This document shows positions 1 to 10,688 of a DNA stretch of 64,000 nucleotides, in pieces (position 1 is the stretch's first letter; each line of letters starts with the position of its first letter). The notes below the pieces were generated by a model. It had not been told where the DNA came from, did no database searches, and saw only the letters and a program-made list of their open reading frames with translations. The position numbers and the translations under genes are program-made. The stretch comes from Filosporella fistucella (taxonomy: Eukaryota > Ascomycota > Leotiomycetes > Helotiales). Location: contig JAQJZZ010000010.1 of NCBI GenBank assembly GCA_030077755.1, positions 5,952,001-6,016,000 on the forward strand. The letters are read 5' to 3'.

Positions 1-194
1 TTTCTGGATCCTGCCCTCCTTAGCCTATAATGGCTCTGTTTACCATGGTCCTGTCCATCAACGGAATACCCTGAACGCCGTCCTTTCCCATCGTATGTCT
101 AGAGATTGCTAAATTTGAGGCAACTCTCTATTCTGTTTACCATTCTCTGGCCCCTCTATCATAAGAGACCTCATCATCCATGGAAAAGAGCTCT

Positions 195-1099
195 TTAAAG
201 CCCAACAGCATGACTGAAGACTTTCTGAGCAAGCTGACTCAAAAGCCTTGACTTATCCGCAACAGGTAGCTCTTGAAATACTATTTCCATCAATCAGTCC
301 CGCCCTCCCAAGACAGGTATAAGAATACTCACCAGCATAAACACTCTTCCCCTTCGCATCCCTCACACTCCCCAACCTATTCCCCGCCACGGCACCTGCA
401 ACCATGCCCGGAAAATTCGCAACGATAAATCCCATAGCACCACCACTCAACCCCCCAACCACACTCCAGAACTTCCCCGTGGGTGTTCCTCCATTCTCAG
501 CCATTCCCTCCTCCCTTAACATCTCCTCAAATACATCTCCAAACTGTTCATTCTGGAACCTCTCTCCCTCCTCTTTCGTCTTGGCCTTCGCTCCGAATCC
601 GAAACTGGACCACGGGAATCCACCTGGTGCTGGACCAGGATCAGGAATATCGGCGTCGCCGTCGGAATCCCATGCTGTGGAAGCGGAAGAGGCGCCAGAG
701 GGGAAGGATTGGTAGGCGCGTGCGGAGTCGTAGTCTCGACGGCGAGAGGGCTCTGAGAGAGTGTAGTAGGCGTCGTTTATGAGTTGGAATTTACGGGTTC
801 TTTCGGCGCGCTCTGGGGAGTCGGAGGGGACTCGGTCAGGGTGGGTTTTGAGTGCTGCTCTGGAGGGAGTTAGTTTTGAATATTGGGTTGGGGATGTTGG
901 TGGGGGAGGGGTATAGAGGGGAGTAAAGATGGAAGGATAGGTGAAATATGTAAGGGAGAGGTTAAGTACCTTTTATAAGCATCTCTAATCTGTTGCTGTG
1001 TTGCTGTTGGTGCAACTCCCAGAGCAGCATCTAAATACTATCAGTAAAGACCAGGCACGCAAGGCTGTATAACTCACAGTAATCGATAGGAGGAGTCAT
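195..1099 (-). CDS. J-domain (DnaJ-like) co-chaperone, 231 aa
   Basis: The J domain is expected to recruit an Hsp70 and stimulate its ATPase; client and location are unknown. I spliced four exons (1078-1099, 970-1030, 333-859, 195-280), 696 nt in total. The protein starts MTPPIDYYAALGVAPTATQQ and has the diagnostic HPD tripeptide at residues 34-36, followed by the helix around KFQLINDAYYTLSDPSRRRDYD. The J domain is therefore N-terminal and complete. The middle is Gly/Pro/Ser-rich and contains AKTKEEGERFQNEQFGDVFEEM. A glycine/alanine-rich stretch (about residues 165-195, VVGGLSGGAMGFIVANFPG) could be a weak membrane-associated helix. Intron 3 (281-332) restores a frame ending SQLAQKVFSHAVGL before TAA. 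It is divergent from the gene at 1727. Family assignment is secure; the specific orthologue is not named. Confidence 0.88.
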
Positions 1100-1726
1100 T
1101 GTGGCGATTCACGACTGATTCTACTCCGGTTCCGTAGTTAGAGTCCAGAAAGTACAAGTCTAAATCTGATGTACAGAGGAAGTTGAAGAGCAAGTCAAAA
1201 AATAGAGAAAAGAGCTTGTGCAGTCCCGAGTATCAGGTTGTCCTCCAGTCCAGTCACTTGGCTTGGATGTGGTGCGTCACTGTGGCGGTGCTCGGTGCAT
1301 TCACAGGATAAAGCCACATCTCCAGAATCCATCTCGTTTCAGCCCCTGTCCATCGACAATCACGTGAATCAGTCCACACCCCTGTCACTACTCGGCCCAG
1401 CCCCTCCAATAACCCAGCGGTGAAGAAAGCTGGAGCTGACATCCTGTCGCATCGCAAGCTTCCTTTCACTCACTCAATTACGGAGTACTTACTCCATCAC
1501 AACTTGAATTGCTACCCAAGCTCCATTTCAACCCGAATTCTATTGCGAGTCAGTTCAAGCAAGCTTTATTTATCGAGCATTGCCCATCCCGGACCTATCA
1601 ATATCAATTACCTTTGGACAGTTGTTTGAGAGTGCTGGTTTTACGAGCTTGAGCTTGAGCTTGGACGGAGCGGACAAACTTTCATAGCTACGGATTCAAG
1701 GAGAGAATTAAGACAAAACAATCAAG
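1100..1726. promoter_or_regulatory. Shared upstream region of two divergent genes
   Basis: This 627-bp gap lies between the start codons of the J-domain gene (-) and the small membrane protein (+). It must hold both promoters and 5' leaders. A short direct repeat of GAGCTT units sits near 1646-1664. No convincing coding frame is seen. Confidence 0.6.
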
Positions 1727-2369
1727 ATGGGATGGTTTGATGGCGCCTCTGATATAGGCAGTTCTCACAGCCATCGAAAGAGTAGCTCAGGGAGACATCA
1801 TTCTCATTCTTCTCCGCGCGCGAGCTCCATTTTTGGGGGCGGGGATCATAAGCACAATTCTTCGAGGTCGAGTTTCTTTGGTGGTAAGCTCTTCAACTAC
1901 TGATATCAACTACGCATCCAACAAGGGAATATGCGGGGCAGACAAGGAAACTAGCTGACTTTTCTACACAGGTTTCGGAGGTTCCCATCGTTCGACATCT
2001 CACTACAAACGGTCTCCTAGAGATGGCTACATAAAACGAATCTACAAACAGCTTCGTCGTCTCCTACGGGATTTAGTTTACTATATGAAGAAACACCCCA
2101 TGAAAGTCTTCATGCTAGTCATCATGCCCCTCATCACCGGTGGCGCTTTAACGGGTCTCCTCGCGAAATTTGGAATGAGACTACCAGCCGGCATAGAAAA
2201 GATGTTTGGCGGACACCAGGGAGGGGGAATCGGAAGAGGAAGTGGTGGTGGGTTGCAGTTTGAGAGGACGCATATTGAGAGTTCGGGCCCATTAGGGGGG
2301 CTGGGGAATGCGATGGGGAGTATTGGCGGGATTGGAGGTGCTATGAGTTTGGCGAAGATGTTCATGTAG
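1727..2369 (+). CDS. Small predicted membrane protein, 184 aa, unknown function
   Basis: Two exons (1727-1883 and 1972-2369, 555 nt) join across an intron with a GTAAGC donor and ACACAG acceptor. The first about 60 residues are rich in His, Ser and Gly and begin MGWFDGASDIGSSHSHRKSS. A basic segment with SPRDGYIKRIYKQLRRLLRD follows. One clear hydrophobic helix lies at about residues 97-117 (VFMLVIMPLITGGALTGLLA). The C-terminus is a glycine-rich tail with repeated GGxGG motifs, ending SLAKMFM. The pattern is basic residues, then one helix, then a Gly-rich tail, as in a single-pass organelle or ER membrane protein; that is inference. I do not recognise a named family. The start is the first ATG in frame, with A at -3 (ATCAAGATGG context). 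Confidence 0.75.
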
Positions 2370-2753
2370 GAGAGGGGACGAGTTTATAAGATATGACTTG
2401 CTGCGGCAGACTGGGAGGATTTTATATGATATTAACGGCAAGGTAGTTGCATTAAGGGAAATCACATAAAAACAGGTATGAAACCAGAGGGAAAGAGGCG
2501 TTTGGGCGAGATGGATACCAGGTCTTTGGGAGGAAATTATCGTGATTTTCCGTTGGTTTGGAAAGTTCTTTTCTATACTGAAATTTGAATGTAGTTGAAA
2601 ATCTTTCCATGTCAATAATGGCTTCTGACTTTGCTTGAAATTACGGTTCAGGCACATTTTGTTTCTATTCTCAACTTCTTCCTCTCTGGGGCTTATTGTC
2701 TTGACTTCAATTGTTCCTGTTCATGACCTAAGTGGAACTCTGATCATTCAATT

Positions 2754-3131
2754 GTGATGCTCTCCCCTCAAGATTCGCAAGGCAAGCAACTCGCAGACAC
2801 GATAAATGCATGCTTATTCGAAAAGCCGGATTTATTGTCCATTAATGAAGATTCCTATTCCCCCTTCCCAATGGCCACAAGCGATCCGGAGAATCAGAAA
2901 CCAGAATACCGTGAGAGAAGCACAATCCGATATTTCTTGAAACAAATTATGCGTAAAATCGCAATCGATCAATTACTATATCTTTCAAAACTTTTCTCTA
3001 CTCGTCTACATCCAAAATTCTTAAATTCCTACACCTACAGAGATCAAATCATCCCATCACCCCCCGTAACATCCATCACTCCACAGGCTCGAAAAGTAGC
3101 GTACAGCTCTGATCCAGCGGTCTTGTATTGA
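2754..3131 (+). CDS. Possible small single-exon gene, 125 aa, unknown
   Basis: An uninterrupted frame begins MLSPQDSQGKQLADTINACL and ends ARKVAYSSDPAVLY. Composition is mixed rather than low-complexity, and a charged helix-like segment (TIRYFLKQIMRKIAIDQLLY) is visible. I recognise no domain. Its last 56 bases overlap, antisense, the last exon of the P450 gene, which makes it less likely to be a conserved coding gene. It may be a chance frame in the P450 3' region. Confidence 0.25.
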   Translation: MMLSPQDSQGKQLADTINACLFEKPDLLSINEDSYSPFPMATSDPENQKPEYRERSTIRYFLKQIMRKIAIDQLLYLSKLFSTRLHPKFLNSYTYRDQIIPSPPVTSITPQARKVAYSSDPAVLY

Positions 3132-4818
3132 TTACTTGATCGGATAGCGCCATGCTAGCTTTCATATCTGGTGCGATTCTGGTCGTGTATCGCGAGTATA
3201 TCTCCCTGAGTAGGGTTTTCATTTCTGCGATTGCGAGACTGGAAGCATATAATTAGCATTTGCCCCTCTCGAAATCTTAGAGAATCTCAACTTACAATCT
3301 CCCAGTACAACCTCTCCCACCCGCGCTGAAAGTGAAGAACAACCTATTCATCTCCAACACCTTCTCTTTATCATCGCTCATCCACCTCTCTGGCCAAAAC
3401 CTGTCTCCTTGCTCGAAAATGTCCTCGTTCAAGCGATGTAAACTCCACGCCTGACAACTGACTATCGTTCCTTCTTTCACCCACACTCCATCTATTTCTC
3501 TCCCTCCAGCAGGCACATATCTAGGCTGCGACATGGGTACAGGTGGAAAACAGCGCAGTCCTTCTTTAACTACTGCTTCAAGATATGGCAGCTCGTCTAT
3601 ATTCTTATCTCTGTTTTTCTCAAACTCTTCTCGCATTATCTTCTGCGTGTAAGAAGTAGAAGGAAGGGAAAGCTGATGCATCAGGAAACATAATGTGTCG
3701 CCTGTTGTGTCTATTCCTGCGAGCAATTGGTTCATACACTCAGCTGCAATCTCCATTTTCTGGAAAGCGCCACAGGAATGCAGTTTATGTGCTAGACTGT
3801 GAGAATTGTGGGGGGCTTTCGCGGCGGAGGTAAGGATGTAGTTGTTTGCGAGAGGCGCGGGACGTGGTTTGAATGCTTTCTCGAGGTAGTTTGAGAGGGT
3901 TGGCCAGCGGTATTGGGCTAGATTCCCTGATAATTGTTAATTTTTGTTGCGTACGAGCATTTGAAAAGGAGAAAAGAGCACGGTACACCTCATAAGAAGG
4001 TGGGAAATAAGGGTTCATACTTATGAGACTATCATGATAGGAGAGTTCTTCCATCATGACCATGTCTGAGCCCTCAATGGATTTCGTTCCATACGGGTTC
4101 AGCAGGTGAAAGGAAGCGCAGTCTAGAGCGTAACAGTGGAGGTATATCTATGTTTCTCAGTTCTCCAACTATGATTCAGAAAATGGCTACATACGTAGAC
4201 ATCCAGACCAGTATCCTTAAATTGCTCCACACGCTTCATGAATGCAGAAGCTCTTTCAGAGAGACCAGCTAGAACTTCTGGGTGCATGATATTGGTATTT
4301 GTATATGGGCCTGCCATGTGACGTTTCTTCTTGGTATGCTGCCGAAATGTGAGTATGCAATTCGTCTCGGGCAGCGGCAACCTGGGACAGAGAACTTACA
4401 TCCGCCTTCTCCAACGTGGAAAACATAACCCTATTTCATCAGCTTCACTCTCCGACTCACAGCTTCTTTCGTTCGGAGAAACATACCTCGTCCTGAACTG
4501 TTGAAACATGGTATAAAATTCCGTTTTATCATATCCACTCCCGCCACTCTGATAAATCTCCTTCATCGCCTCCAATGAATTGAATGATGCCTCATTCGGT
4601 CCCACACGCACGATTTGCCCATACTTTCTATGTAGCGCATGAGTGTATGTTCGTCTTTGCCCAGTAAACTCTTTGTACATCAGATACTTGTCGGTTAAGA
4701 GACTGTACCATGGACCCGGGAGCTTGGAGAGGGGCCCGTAAAAAGCTCTGCGTATGAGGACGGCGATAGTGCCTATACAGAGAGCAGAGAGGAGAATTTT
4801 CCAGCTCATGAACGCCAT
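3076..4818 (-). CDS. Cytochrome P450 monooxygenase, 475 aa
   Basis: Predicted haem-thiolate oxygenase anchored in the ER. Six exons (4487-4818, 4400-4430, 4195-4338, 4021-4147, 3296-3926, 3076-3238) sum to 1,428 nt with no disruption. The N-terminus has a membrane anchor (WKILLSALCIGTIAVLIRRA) followed by the proline hinge LPGPW. Landmarks are: I-helix oxygen-binding motif LLAGIDTTGD, K-helix ExxR in EAVVKEGLR, the PERW motif, and the haem loop FSAGGRGCTGR with the ligand at about Cys418. All key residues are present, so it should be active. The length is slightly below the fungal average of about 500. The substrate cannot be inferred. It stands head to head with the O-methyltransferase at 9392, with a transposon between them, suggesting a small metabolic pair. 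Exon 2 is only 31 nt. Confidence 0.92.
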
Positions 4819-5480
4819 CTTGGAGGTTCAATTGAAGAAATAAAGTTGCTCAGGGAACTGCAGAGCTCTCGGTCTTCGGACACGATCAAAGTGAAATCGA
4901 TGAGGGCGGGGAACTATTCGACGTAGAGCTGGTAAACCTTTTCCATGAGCTCTCCCTACCCTCAACCAAACAGAAAAAGCACATTTCGTACACAGTACCT
5001 CGATCATCGTAGCTTGGTGCAGGAGCTAGTACAGCTGAAAGCTTGAACAAGGTTCGCAGCGGTGAAGAGAAGCACCACATTTACTCTCTCATACTTCAAG
5101 TGATACAATGATGACGATCTAGGGACAGATAGCGAGCTCGGAAGAGAATAGATGTGACACGACTCCAGTAAGAAAATCCAAAGTAAAAACAACTTTGCCA
5201 TGTTTGACTTAGGGTGAGGTAGATTATGTACTTCGCCGCCAATTGAGAGGGCAGTCAGACGCTGTGCTACTTACTTTGCAGTCGAAGGAACATTTCGCAC
5301 CGCGCAAGAATGCCACGTTGAATTCCTTTTGCCGTCCGTGGAACATGAAAATATTTAAGCGTGTGCAGAAGACGAAATCGGAGCGGTTTTGACATGACTT
5401 AAGAAAGACCCTGGTATGAAGAGCAAAACCGTGTACTTTCTTATTCTGACGTTGAGCTGTGTGACGCAACATCAATTCGC
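4819..5480. promoter_or_regulatory. Upstream region of the P450 gene, left of the transposon
   Basis: This 662-bp region separates the P450 start codon from the left transposon end. It contains only short unconvincing frames. With 8965-9391 it would have formed an intergenic region of about 1.1 kb shared by the P450 and O-methyltransferase before insertion. Confidence 0.5.
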
Positions 5481-5541
5481 TACAGCAATTTCCTTAACTA
5501 GTCGGAAAACACGACTTTTTAAGCGAACGCGTTTTGGTGTC
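5481..5541 (+). repeat. Left terminal inverted repeat of the transposon
   Basis: These 61 bases, including the outer TA, are identical to the reverse complement of 8904-8964. Identity ends right after GTTTTGGTGTC, where the left side continues GCG and the right side ACC. Confidence 0.93.
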
Positions 5542-5681
5542 GCGTTTTGCCAAAAAGCACCCCACCATATGACTTTAAACTGTGATAATTAAATCAAATC
5601 TAATTCTTTTAATAAGGTAACTGAATCAAATTGTCGAGCTTGATGAGATCTTCCATTTAATAAAAAAAATTAGTAGAGATT

Positions 5682-6671
5682 ATGGCCCCTCGACTATATT
5701 AAAGGGTTATTGCCCGCATTTAAGATGCCCTCCTCGACCCTCATGCGCATATCGACCATGAATATTACCGGCGCCTAGCTAGCTTATATAATTGTGCCCT
5801 ATCGATGATATATGCGCATAAGGCCAGGATTAAAGCAGGAAGACCAGTTTTGCCTCCTTTTGGAGGTCCTAGACCCGTCCTTACTTAGAGCATAATTTAC
5901 GGAATTAAGGTCCTTCTTAATGCGGCGCCATATTATTATTTGGATGAGATTAAGGAGTTTCTTTTAGATGCATATGAAGTAAATATATCCTTATCGATAA
6001 TTAGTAGAGCATTAAAGAAGATTAAGGTCATAAAGAAGAAAATGAGGGCAGTGGCGGCTTAGAGAAATGAGAAATTGAGGAGAGACTGGCTCTTTTACCT
6101 CTAGGACTTTATTATAGAGCAAATTATAGTAATAGATGAATTAGGAAGTGACGATAGAATAGGGGAACGCAAATATGGATGGTCTTTAGCTGGGACTCGA
6201 GCTATAGTCCATAATTATCTGGCTCGGCGATAACCTAGAATATCCATCCTCCCGGCATATATTATTAATGGCTATATTGCTTACCGCGTATTTGAGGGAT
6301 CTGGAATAGCTAATCTTTTTAAAGATTTTATTATTAACGACGTTCTCCCTTTTTATAATCTATATCCTCTTCCTCAATTAGTTATAATAATAGATAATGC
6401 GTTAATCCATCACGCCAATAAAATTAGGATTAAAGAGGCATGTTATAGGAAGGGAGTCTTAATTCTTTACTTACCACCATACTCCCCTGATTTTAATCCT
6501 ATTAAAGAGAGTTTTAGCGTTCTAAAAAGCTTTATTCGACGATAATATCGGAGGGAGCGTCGTAACTTTGAGATTTATAAGGATTTTTTAATATGGGCAA
6601 TTAAGAGTGTAATGATAGGGCCAAATGCACATGCTACCGTTAGGGCCCATTTTAATTATGCACACATATGA
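5682..6671 (+). pseudogene. Dead Tc1/mariner-like DDE transposase (330 codons, about 7 stops)
   Basis: Read in one frame from ATG at 5682 to TGA at 6669, the segment is 330 codons long with no frameshift. It is interrupted by about seven stops, all TAA or TAG. Catalytic-core landmarks survive: first Asp in IIVIDELGSDDRIGERKYGW, second Asp in VIIIDNALIHHANKI, and a glutamate in YSPDFNPIKESFSVLK. I count 37 residues between the second Asp and the Glu, a DD37E-type spacing rather than the common DD34E. The N-terminal part has helix-turn-helix-like repeats (for example SIISRALKKIKVIKKK). It cannot make a full protein. The pattern fits RIP; simple decay would also leave indels. Confidence 0.88.
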
Positions 6672-6976
6672 AGTATATAGTATTAAATAATAAGAGGCGT
6701 ACGTATGTAATTATTGAATAAATCAATTATATGACTGGTATAAAAAGTTATAATTAATAAGTGAATGATGTTTTATAACCGCGAGTTTTGCCATCCCTCC
6801 TAATATATGACTATAATTTATAATAAATATTATAAAATTAATAATAGTCCAATTAATATAGGAAAGAGAGAAAAGACGAAGTAAAGCATATAGAATATAT
6901 CCCCTAAAGAGAATAGTCGCCACTATAAACGCTCCTAAGATTCCGAGAAATAATTATTACTATCCTATTCTTGGTC

Positions 6977-8791
6977 TCATGACTCTATAGCGCCGAACCC
7001 ACCACCTATTTCACCACGACTATTATATTTAATCCCATTGAATAAAAAGCCTCCTTTAGGTCTAATTAAGGCTTTATAGATCTCCTTAGATATTCCCTTT
7101 ATCATATCCATTACTTTCTAAAACTTAGAGGCTTTTTTTTAAAGGTATTAAATTATGCCGGATTTTATACTATGTTTTCTGAGAGTTTAAAAGGTCTAAC
7201 GATCCTTAAGTTACGTAAACTTAATAAACTCGAGTTTTAGGAACGTAAAAGCCTCCTAAATTAGCTCGGATCTTTATAGGCTTATAACTTTATTAAGGAT
7301 ATATATCTTAAATTAAGGGAGTGGATCCGCTTTAGAGGACCTTGGTCTTAGAGGTGACGATATAGCAAGACTATTTGCATTTACTTGCTATATTAAGGGT
7401 GGATTTTGAGTGCGATAAGGATCGTTTTATAGTCTTGGAATGCCTATATATCCATAATATGGCATTAGTGGAGCTATTGGATAGGAATGCGGGGGGGCGG
7501 GGTAGTTATGGATAATAATAGGAGTAGTCTTAGCTTTAGGAATAATAGCAGGCTCGATAATTAATTGCTTCTTATTGCTATGGAGCTTTTTTTAAGGAAT
7601 TTCTTGCCATTTTAGGTGATACTTGTGAATCCATTTAATGGGAGGTCTCTTAATTGAAACTTTAGGGTGTTCCATTTGGATTATCGTTGCCCATTGCTTT
7701 AAATCTGATAGAGTAACGTTATAATGGGATCCATGAGACTAAAGAACGTAGTGGCACCTAGGATTCTTGTCGTAATTAAGATCCTAATAATAGTATTACT
7801 TTTAAATTATCTTCTTAATCTTCTTATATGGTTTATCGGCGGCATCTCTTCGAGCTTTGGCATTTAGCTGCCTTATAATTATAGAGACACGGCCTCTTTT
7901 AATTAGAGTCCCTTTTTTATTAGCAAAGATATCGTCGTTATAATCGTTAAAAGCAAAACTAGCTTCTTCCATATTACCCTGCCTATTGATGGTATGATGT
8001 TCCCTTAGATTCTGGTTATGGGACCTAGTGGTCCTTGATTTTAATGTCGATTTTGATGACGCCTTTGATGCCGACTTTGATTTTGGCTCTAAAGCAGGCT
8101 CTAGTTCCGGCCACTAATATGGAGCTTTAATAAAAAGGCTATTATAGGATTTGTTATTAGGTTAAAGGTGTATTTTGAGACGAAGCTGGCTCTTAATATT
8201 AGCCCATCTATCCTGGTCTTATATAAAGTAATCCACTTTCTTCTTAGTGGGATTATTAATTATTATTACCTAGGGCTAAATCCTAGGGAATTCCTACTCC
8301 TTTAGCGACCTTGCTTGCATAAACTTCTTTATTTATTTATCTTAGATCCAAGTTTGAAAGGAGTCCCATATAGACCGAGTAAAGTCGCTTAGATTATGAT
8401 TCTTATTTAAGGAACCCTTATGCATATCGTTAATAAAAATCGTGAGAGTTATTATGACATAATGCGGCATATATCCCTCTTTTATTGGGTTAAATGGAGG
8501 TAAGACTGGCTTTTGCCGGGTGGATTTAAAAGGGGTTAAAATAGCTATTATAGGAGAGCTCCGGATTATAATTGGATTAGCTATTACTTTATTATCCTGA
8601 GTCAATTCCGGCGTATTAGCCTTAGGAGAACTAGCAACGACTTTATCCACTATTTTAGATTTGACTCGGCGAGGGGGTGGCACTACTTTTATAGCTTGTG
8701 CTTTTTGACTAGGCTTGCGAACGCGTTTCTTGGATGCTACGACTTTTACGCATTTATTAGCAATGCGCTTGGATTCACGAGATCTAGCCAT
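6977..8791 (-). pseudogene. Dead accessory gene of the transposon (605 codons, about 24 stops)
   Basis: From ATG at 8791 the frame is clean for 149 codons (to 8342) and then runs on in the same register to TGA at 6977. About two dozen in-frame stops occur on the way, all TAA or TAG by my count. The first 50 residues are highly basic (MARSRESKRIANKCVKVVAS, then RVRKPSQKAQ and PPPRRVKSK), suggesting nucleic-acid binding. Further on, coherent protein-like text persists between stops (NDYNDDIFANKKGTLIKRGR; DLKQWATIIQMEHPKVSIKR; VMDMIKGISKEIYKALIRPK), and the last segment is GGFLFNGIKYNSRGE. I recognise no family. It may be a second transposition protein or captured cargo. Because stops begin only after 8342, mutation is heavier in the interior than near the right end. 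Confidence 0.7.
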
Positions 8792-8903
8792 ATTGACGTA
8801 TCTAGGGAAGCAATTTTGAAGAGAATAGAGTATGTGGTTGATTTTTAATTAAGCTGCGAAGTGGGTTGATTGATATAATTAATCATAAATCGCGTGGCGG
8901 GGT

Positions 8904-8964
8904 GACACCAAAACGCGTTCGCTTAAAAAGTCGTGTTTTCCGACTAGTTAAGGAAATTGCTGTA
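8904..8964 (-). repeat. Right terminal inverted repeat of the transposon
   Basis: This is the reverse complement of 5481-5541 over all 61 bases. It ends in GCTGTA, with the terminal TA taken as the duplicated target site. Confidence 0.93.
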
Positions 8965-9391
8965 GTGCAGACTCACTTCAATTCCCAACCCCCAATAAAA
9001 TCGCAGGTGTTGTGAAAACCAGGAAGTTTCCACTGTCGAGTACAGTTCTACTCTAGATCCCTTCCCAATTTTGGTAGGTTACAGTCGATCTTGTAACCAG
9101 CATGACAAACACTGCATCCGGGATGTTACGAAGTCACTTATCGGCCCGGCACGAGCCAGGATCCCGCAGGAAAAGCAATTCTTTCAAGTGTGGAACAGGA
9201 AGTCTGAAGAGAACCATGCCCGGAAATGTGTGACCTTTACTTTTCGAGAGGTAGCTATTTATGCTAAAGGAAAGTGTTTCGCTTGACGAAGTCATCTGTT
9301 TTTGACATTCTTCATTCCTCTCATTAGCTGTTTAAGCTTTGGATTGTTTCTTATTTCGAGTCAGTCTCTGAGTTAGTAACTCGTCAAAAGG
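8965..9391. promoter_or_regulatory. Upstream region of the O-methyltransferase
   Basis: This 427-bp region runs from the right transposon end to the O-methyltransferase ATG. It holds that gene's leader and what remains of its proximal promoter. No convincing coding frame is seen; a 71-codon frame at 9071 has no recognisable features. Confidence 0.45.
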
Positions 9392-10688
9392 ATGGCAGAT
9401 ACATATGTACAACCCGCCGAGATTGCGGAGTTGGTTACGAACGTGAATAAGGCTGCCGCTGGGTTCGCGGAAGCAGGAGCAGGTGACTTGCATGTTGCAA
9501 GACGGAAACTTCAGCTTGAGACCAGGAAGCTGCTGTATTCTCTTGACGAACCAAATACTGAAGTATTCCCAAGAGTCTTTCAGGTAAGTATTCGATTGCA
9601 TATAGGAAACACGTGATTATGATGTATTTTTGCGCTGACAAGCTTCTAGATCAATGTCAGTATAGCTGTTGAAATTCTGTCCCAGCTGAAAGTATGGGAT
9701 TTATTCGAAGGGGGAAAGACTGTCTATCTCTCGGAGATAGTGGAGTTCACAAAGGCAGATGAAATAATCATCAGTATGGCTTCTCTCTCTGGTGAAGACC
9801 GAAGCTAACTCTCATTCAGTCCGTGTATTCCGCCAGCTCACCTCCGCTGGCATTTTCTCCGAGTCAGAGATACCTAGTACAAACTTTGCTCTCACTCCCA
9901 TCGGGTTACCGTATCTTCATCCTGATCATCGAGCTTTCAACAACTTCATTTTCTATGACTTGCTTCCTTCTATCATAGCCATGCCTCGTACTCTCGCAGA
10001 TCATCAATACAAAGCACCGACAAAAGAGTCAGGAACGCCGTTTAAGTGGCTACACGGTGAAGAACTCTGGACTTGGCTCGGCTCTCATCCAGATAGAGCT
10101 CAGAATATGGTTGGCGCAATGCGCTCCCATAACCCAGCGGACGCTTATCCATGGGAAACTGAACTTGAAAAACTAGGGTTGAAAGAAGGAGATATAGCTG
10201 TTGTGGATATAGGAGGAGGGAAAGGCCATACAATGGGTGAAATGAGGAGGAACAACCCTGGGGTTAAAGGAAGAGTTATAGTTCAGGACCTACCCTCCAC
10301 CATTGACGCAGCTCCGCCACCACCAGAGGGAGTAGAGTTTATGAAATATGACATCTTCACACCCCAGCCAGTCAAGGACGCATACATATACCACTACCGC
10401 CATATTCTCCACAATTGGAGCGATGGCGATTGCATCTCTTTTCTCAGCCAAATCACACCTGTTCTCAAGGCAAACCCTAGAAGCAAACTGTTGTTGGTCG
10501 ATGTCGTACTCCCGAATTCGAATGCCACAATGCAGCAGGCAATTATGGATATCACTATGTTTCCAATGGGCGGATTGGAGAGAACTGAGAGTCAATGGAG
10601 GGAGTTACTTGAGAAGTGTGGGCTGGGAATTAAGAAGATTTGGAGGGGACGGGAGCCAGAAGCTTGTGTGGAGTGTGAAGTTTTGTAG
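9392..10688 (+). CDS. SAM-dependent O-methyltransferase, family 2 (COMT-like), 394 aa
   Basis: Predicted to transfer a methyl group from S-adenosylmethionine to a hydroxyl of a small aromatic or polyketide-like substrate in the cytosol. Three exons (9392-9583, 9650-9773, 9820-10688) sum to 1,185 nt. The N-terminal half is the helical dimerisation and winged-helix region (INVSIAVEILSQLKVWDLFE). The SAM-binding glycine motif VVDIGGGKG is at about residues 233-241. The acidic ribose-binding loop follows in VIVQDLPSTI. The catalytic histidine is in LHNWSDGDC (about His303). Late motifs RSKLLLVDVV and MFPMGGLERTESQW match the family. Length is typical. Its divergent orientation to the P450 at 4818 suggests co-regulation, now split by the transposon. 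Substrate unknown. Confidence 0.92.

Larger units (their letters stand above)
5481..8964. mobile_element. Tc1/mariner-like DNA transposon carrying two dead genes, 3,484 bp
   Basis: The two ends are perfect inverted repeats of 61 bp, starting TACAGCAATTTCC on each strand; the outer TA on both sides fits the TA target duplication of the Tc1/mariner superfamily. The interior is strongly AT-rich. It contains a degenerate DDE transposase (+ strand, 5682-6671) and a second long degenerate frame (- strand, 8791-6977), arranged tail to tail with 305 bp between them. Each frame can be followed in a single register, and every interruption is TAA or TAG, as expected from RIP acting on CpA/TpG. Tc1 elements usually measure 1.3-2 kb with one gene, so the size and the second gene are unusual. 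It lies between the P450 and O-methyltransferase genes. Confidence 0.9.

Noticed and set aside
2081..2365. Minus-strand 94-codon frame rich in Pro and Ile
   Set aside because: It is the antisense of exon 2 of the small membrane protein gene, whose Gly-rich codons read as Pro on the other strand.
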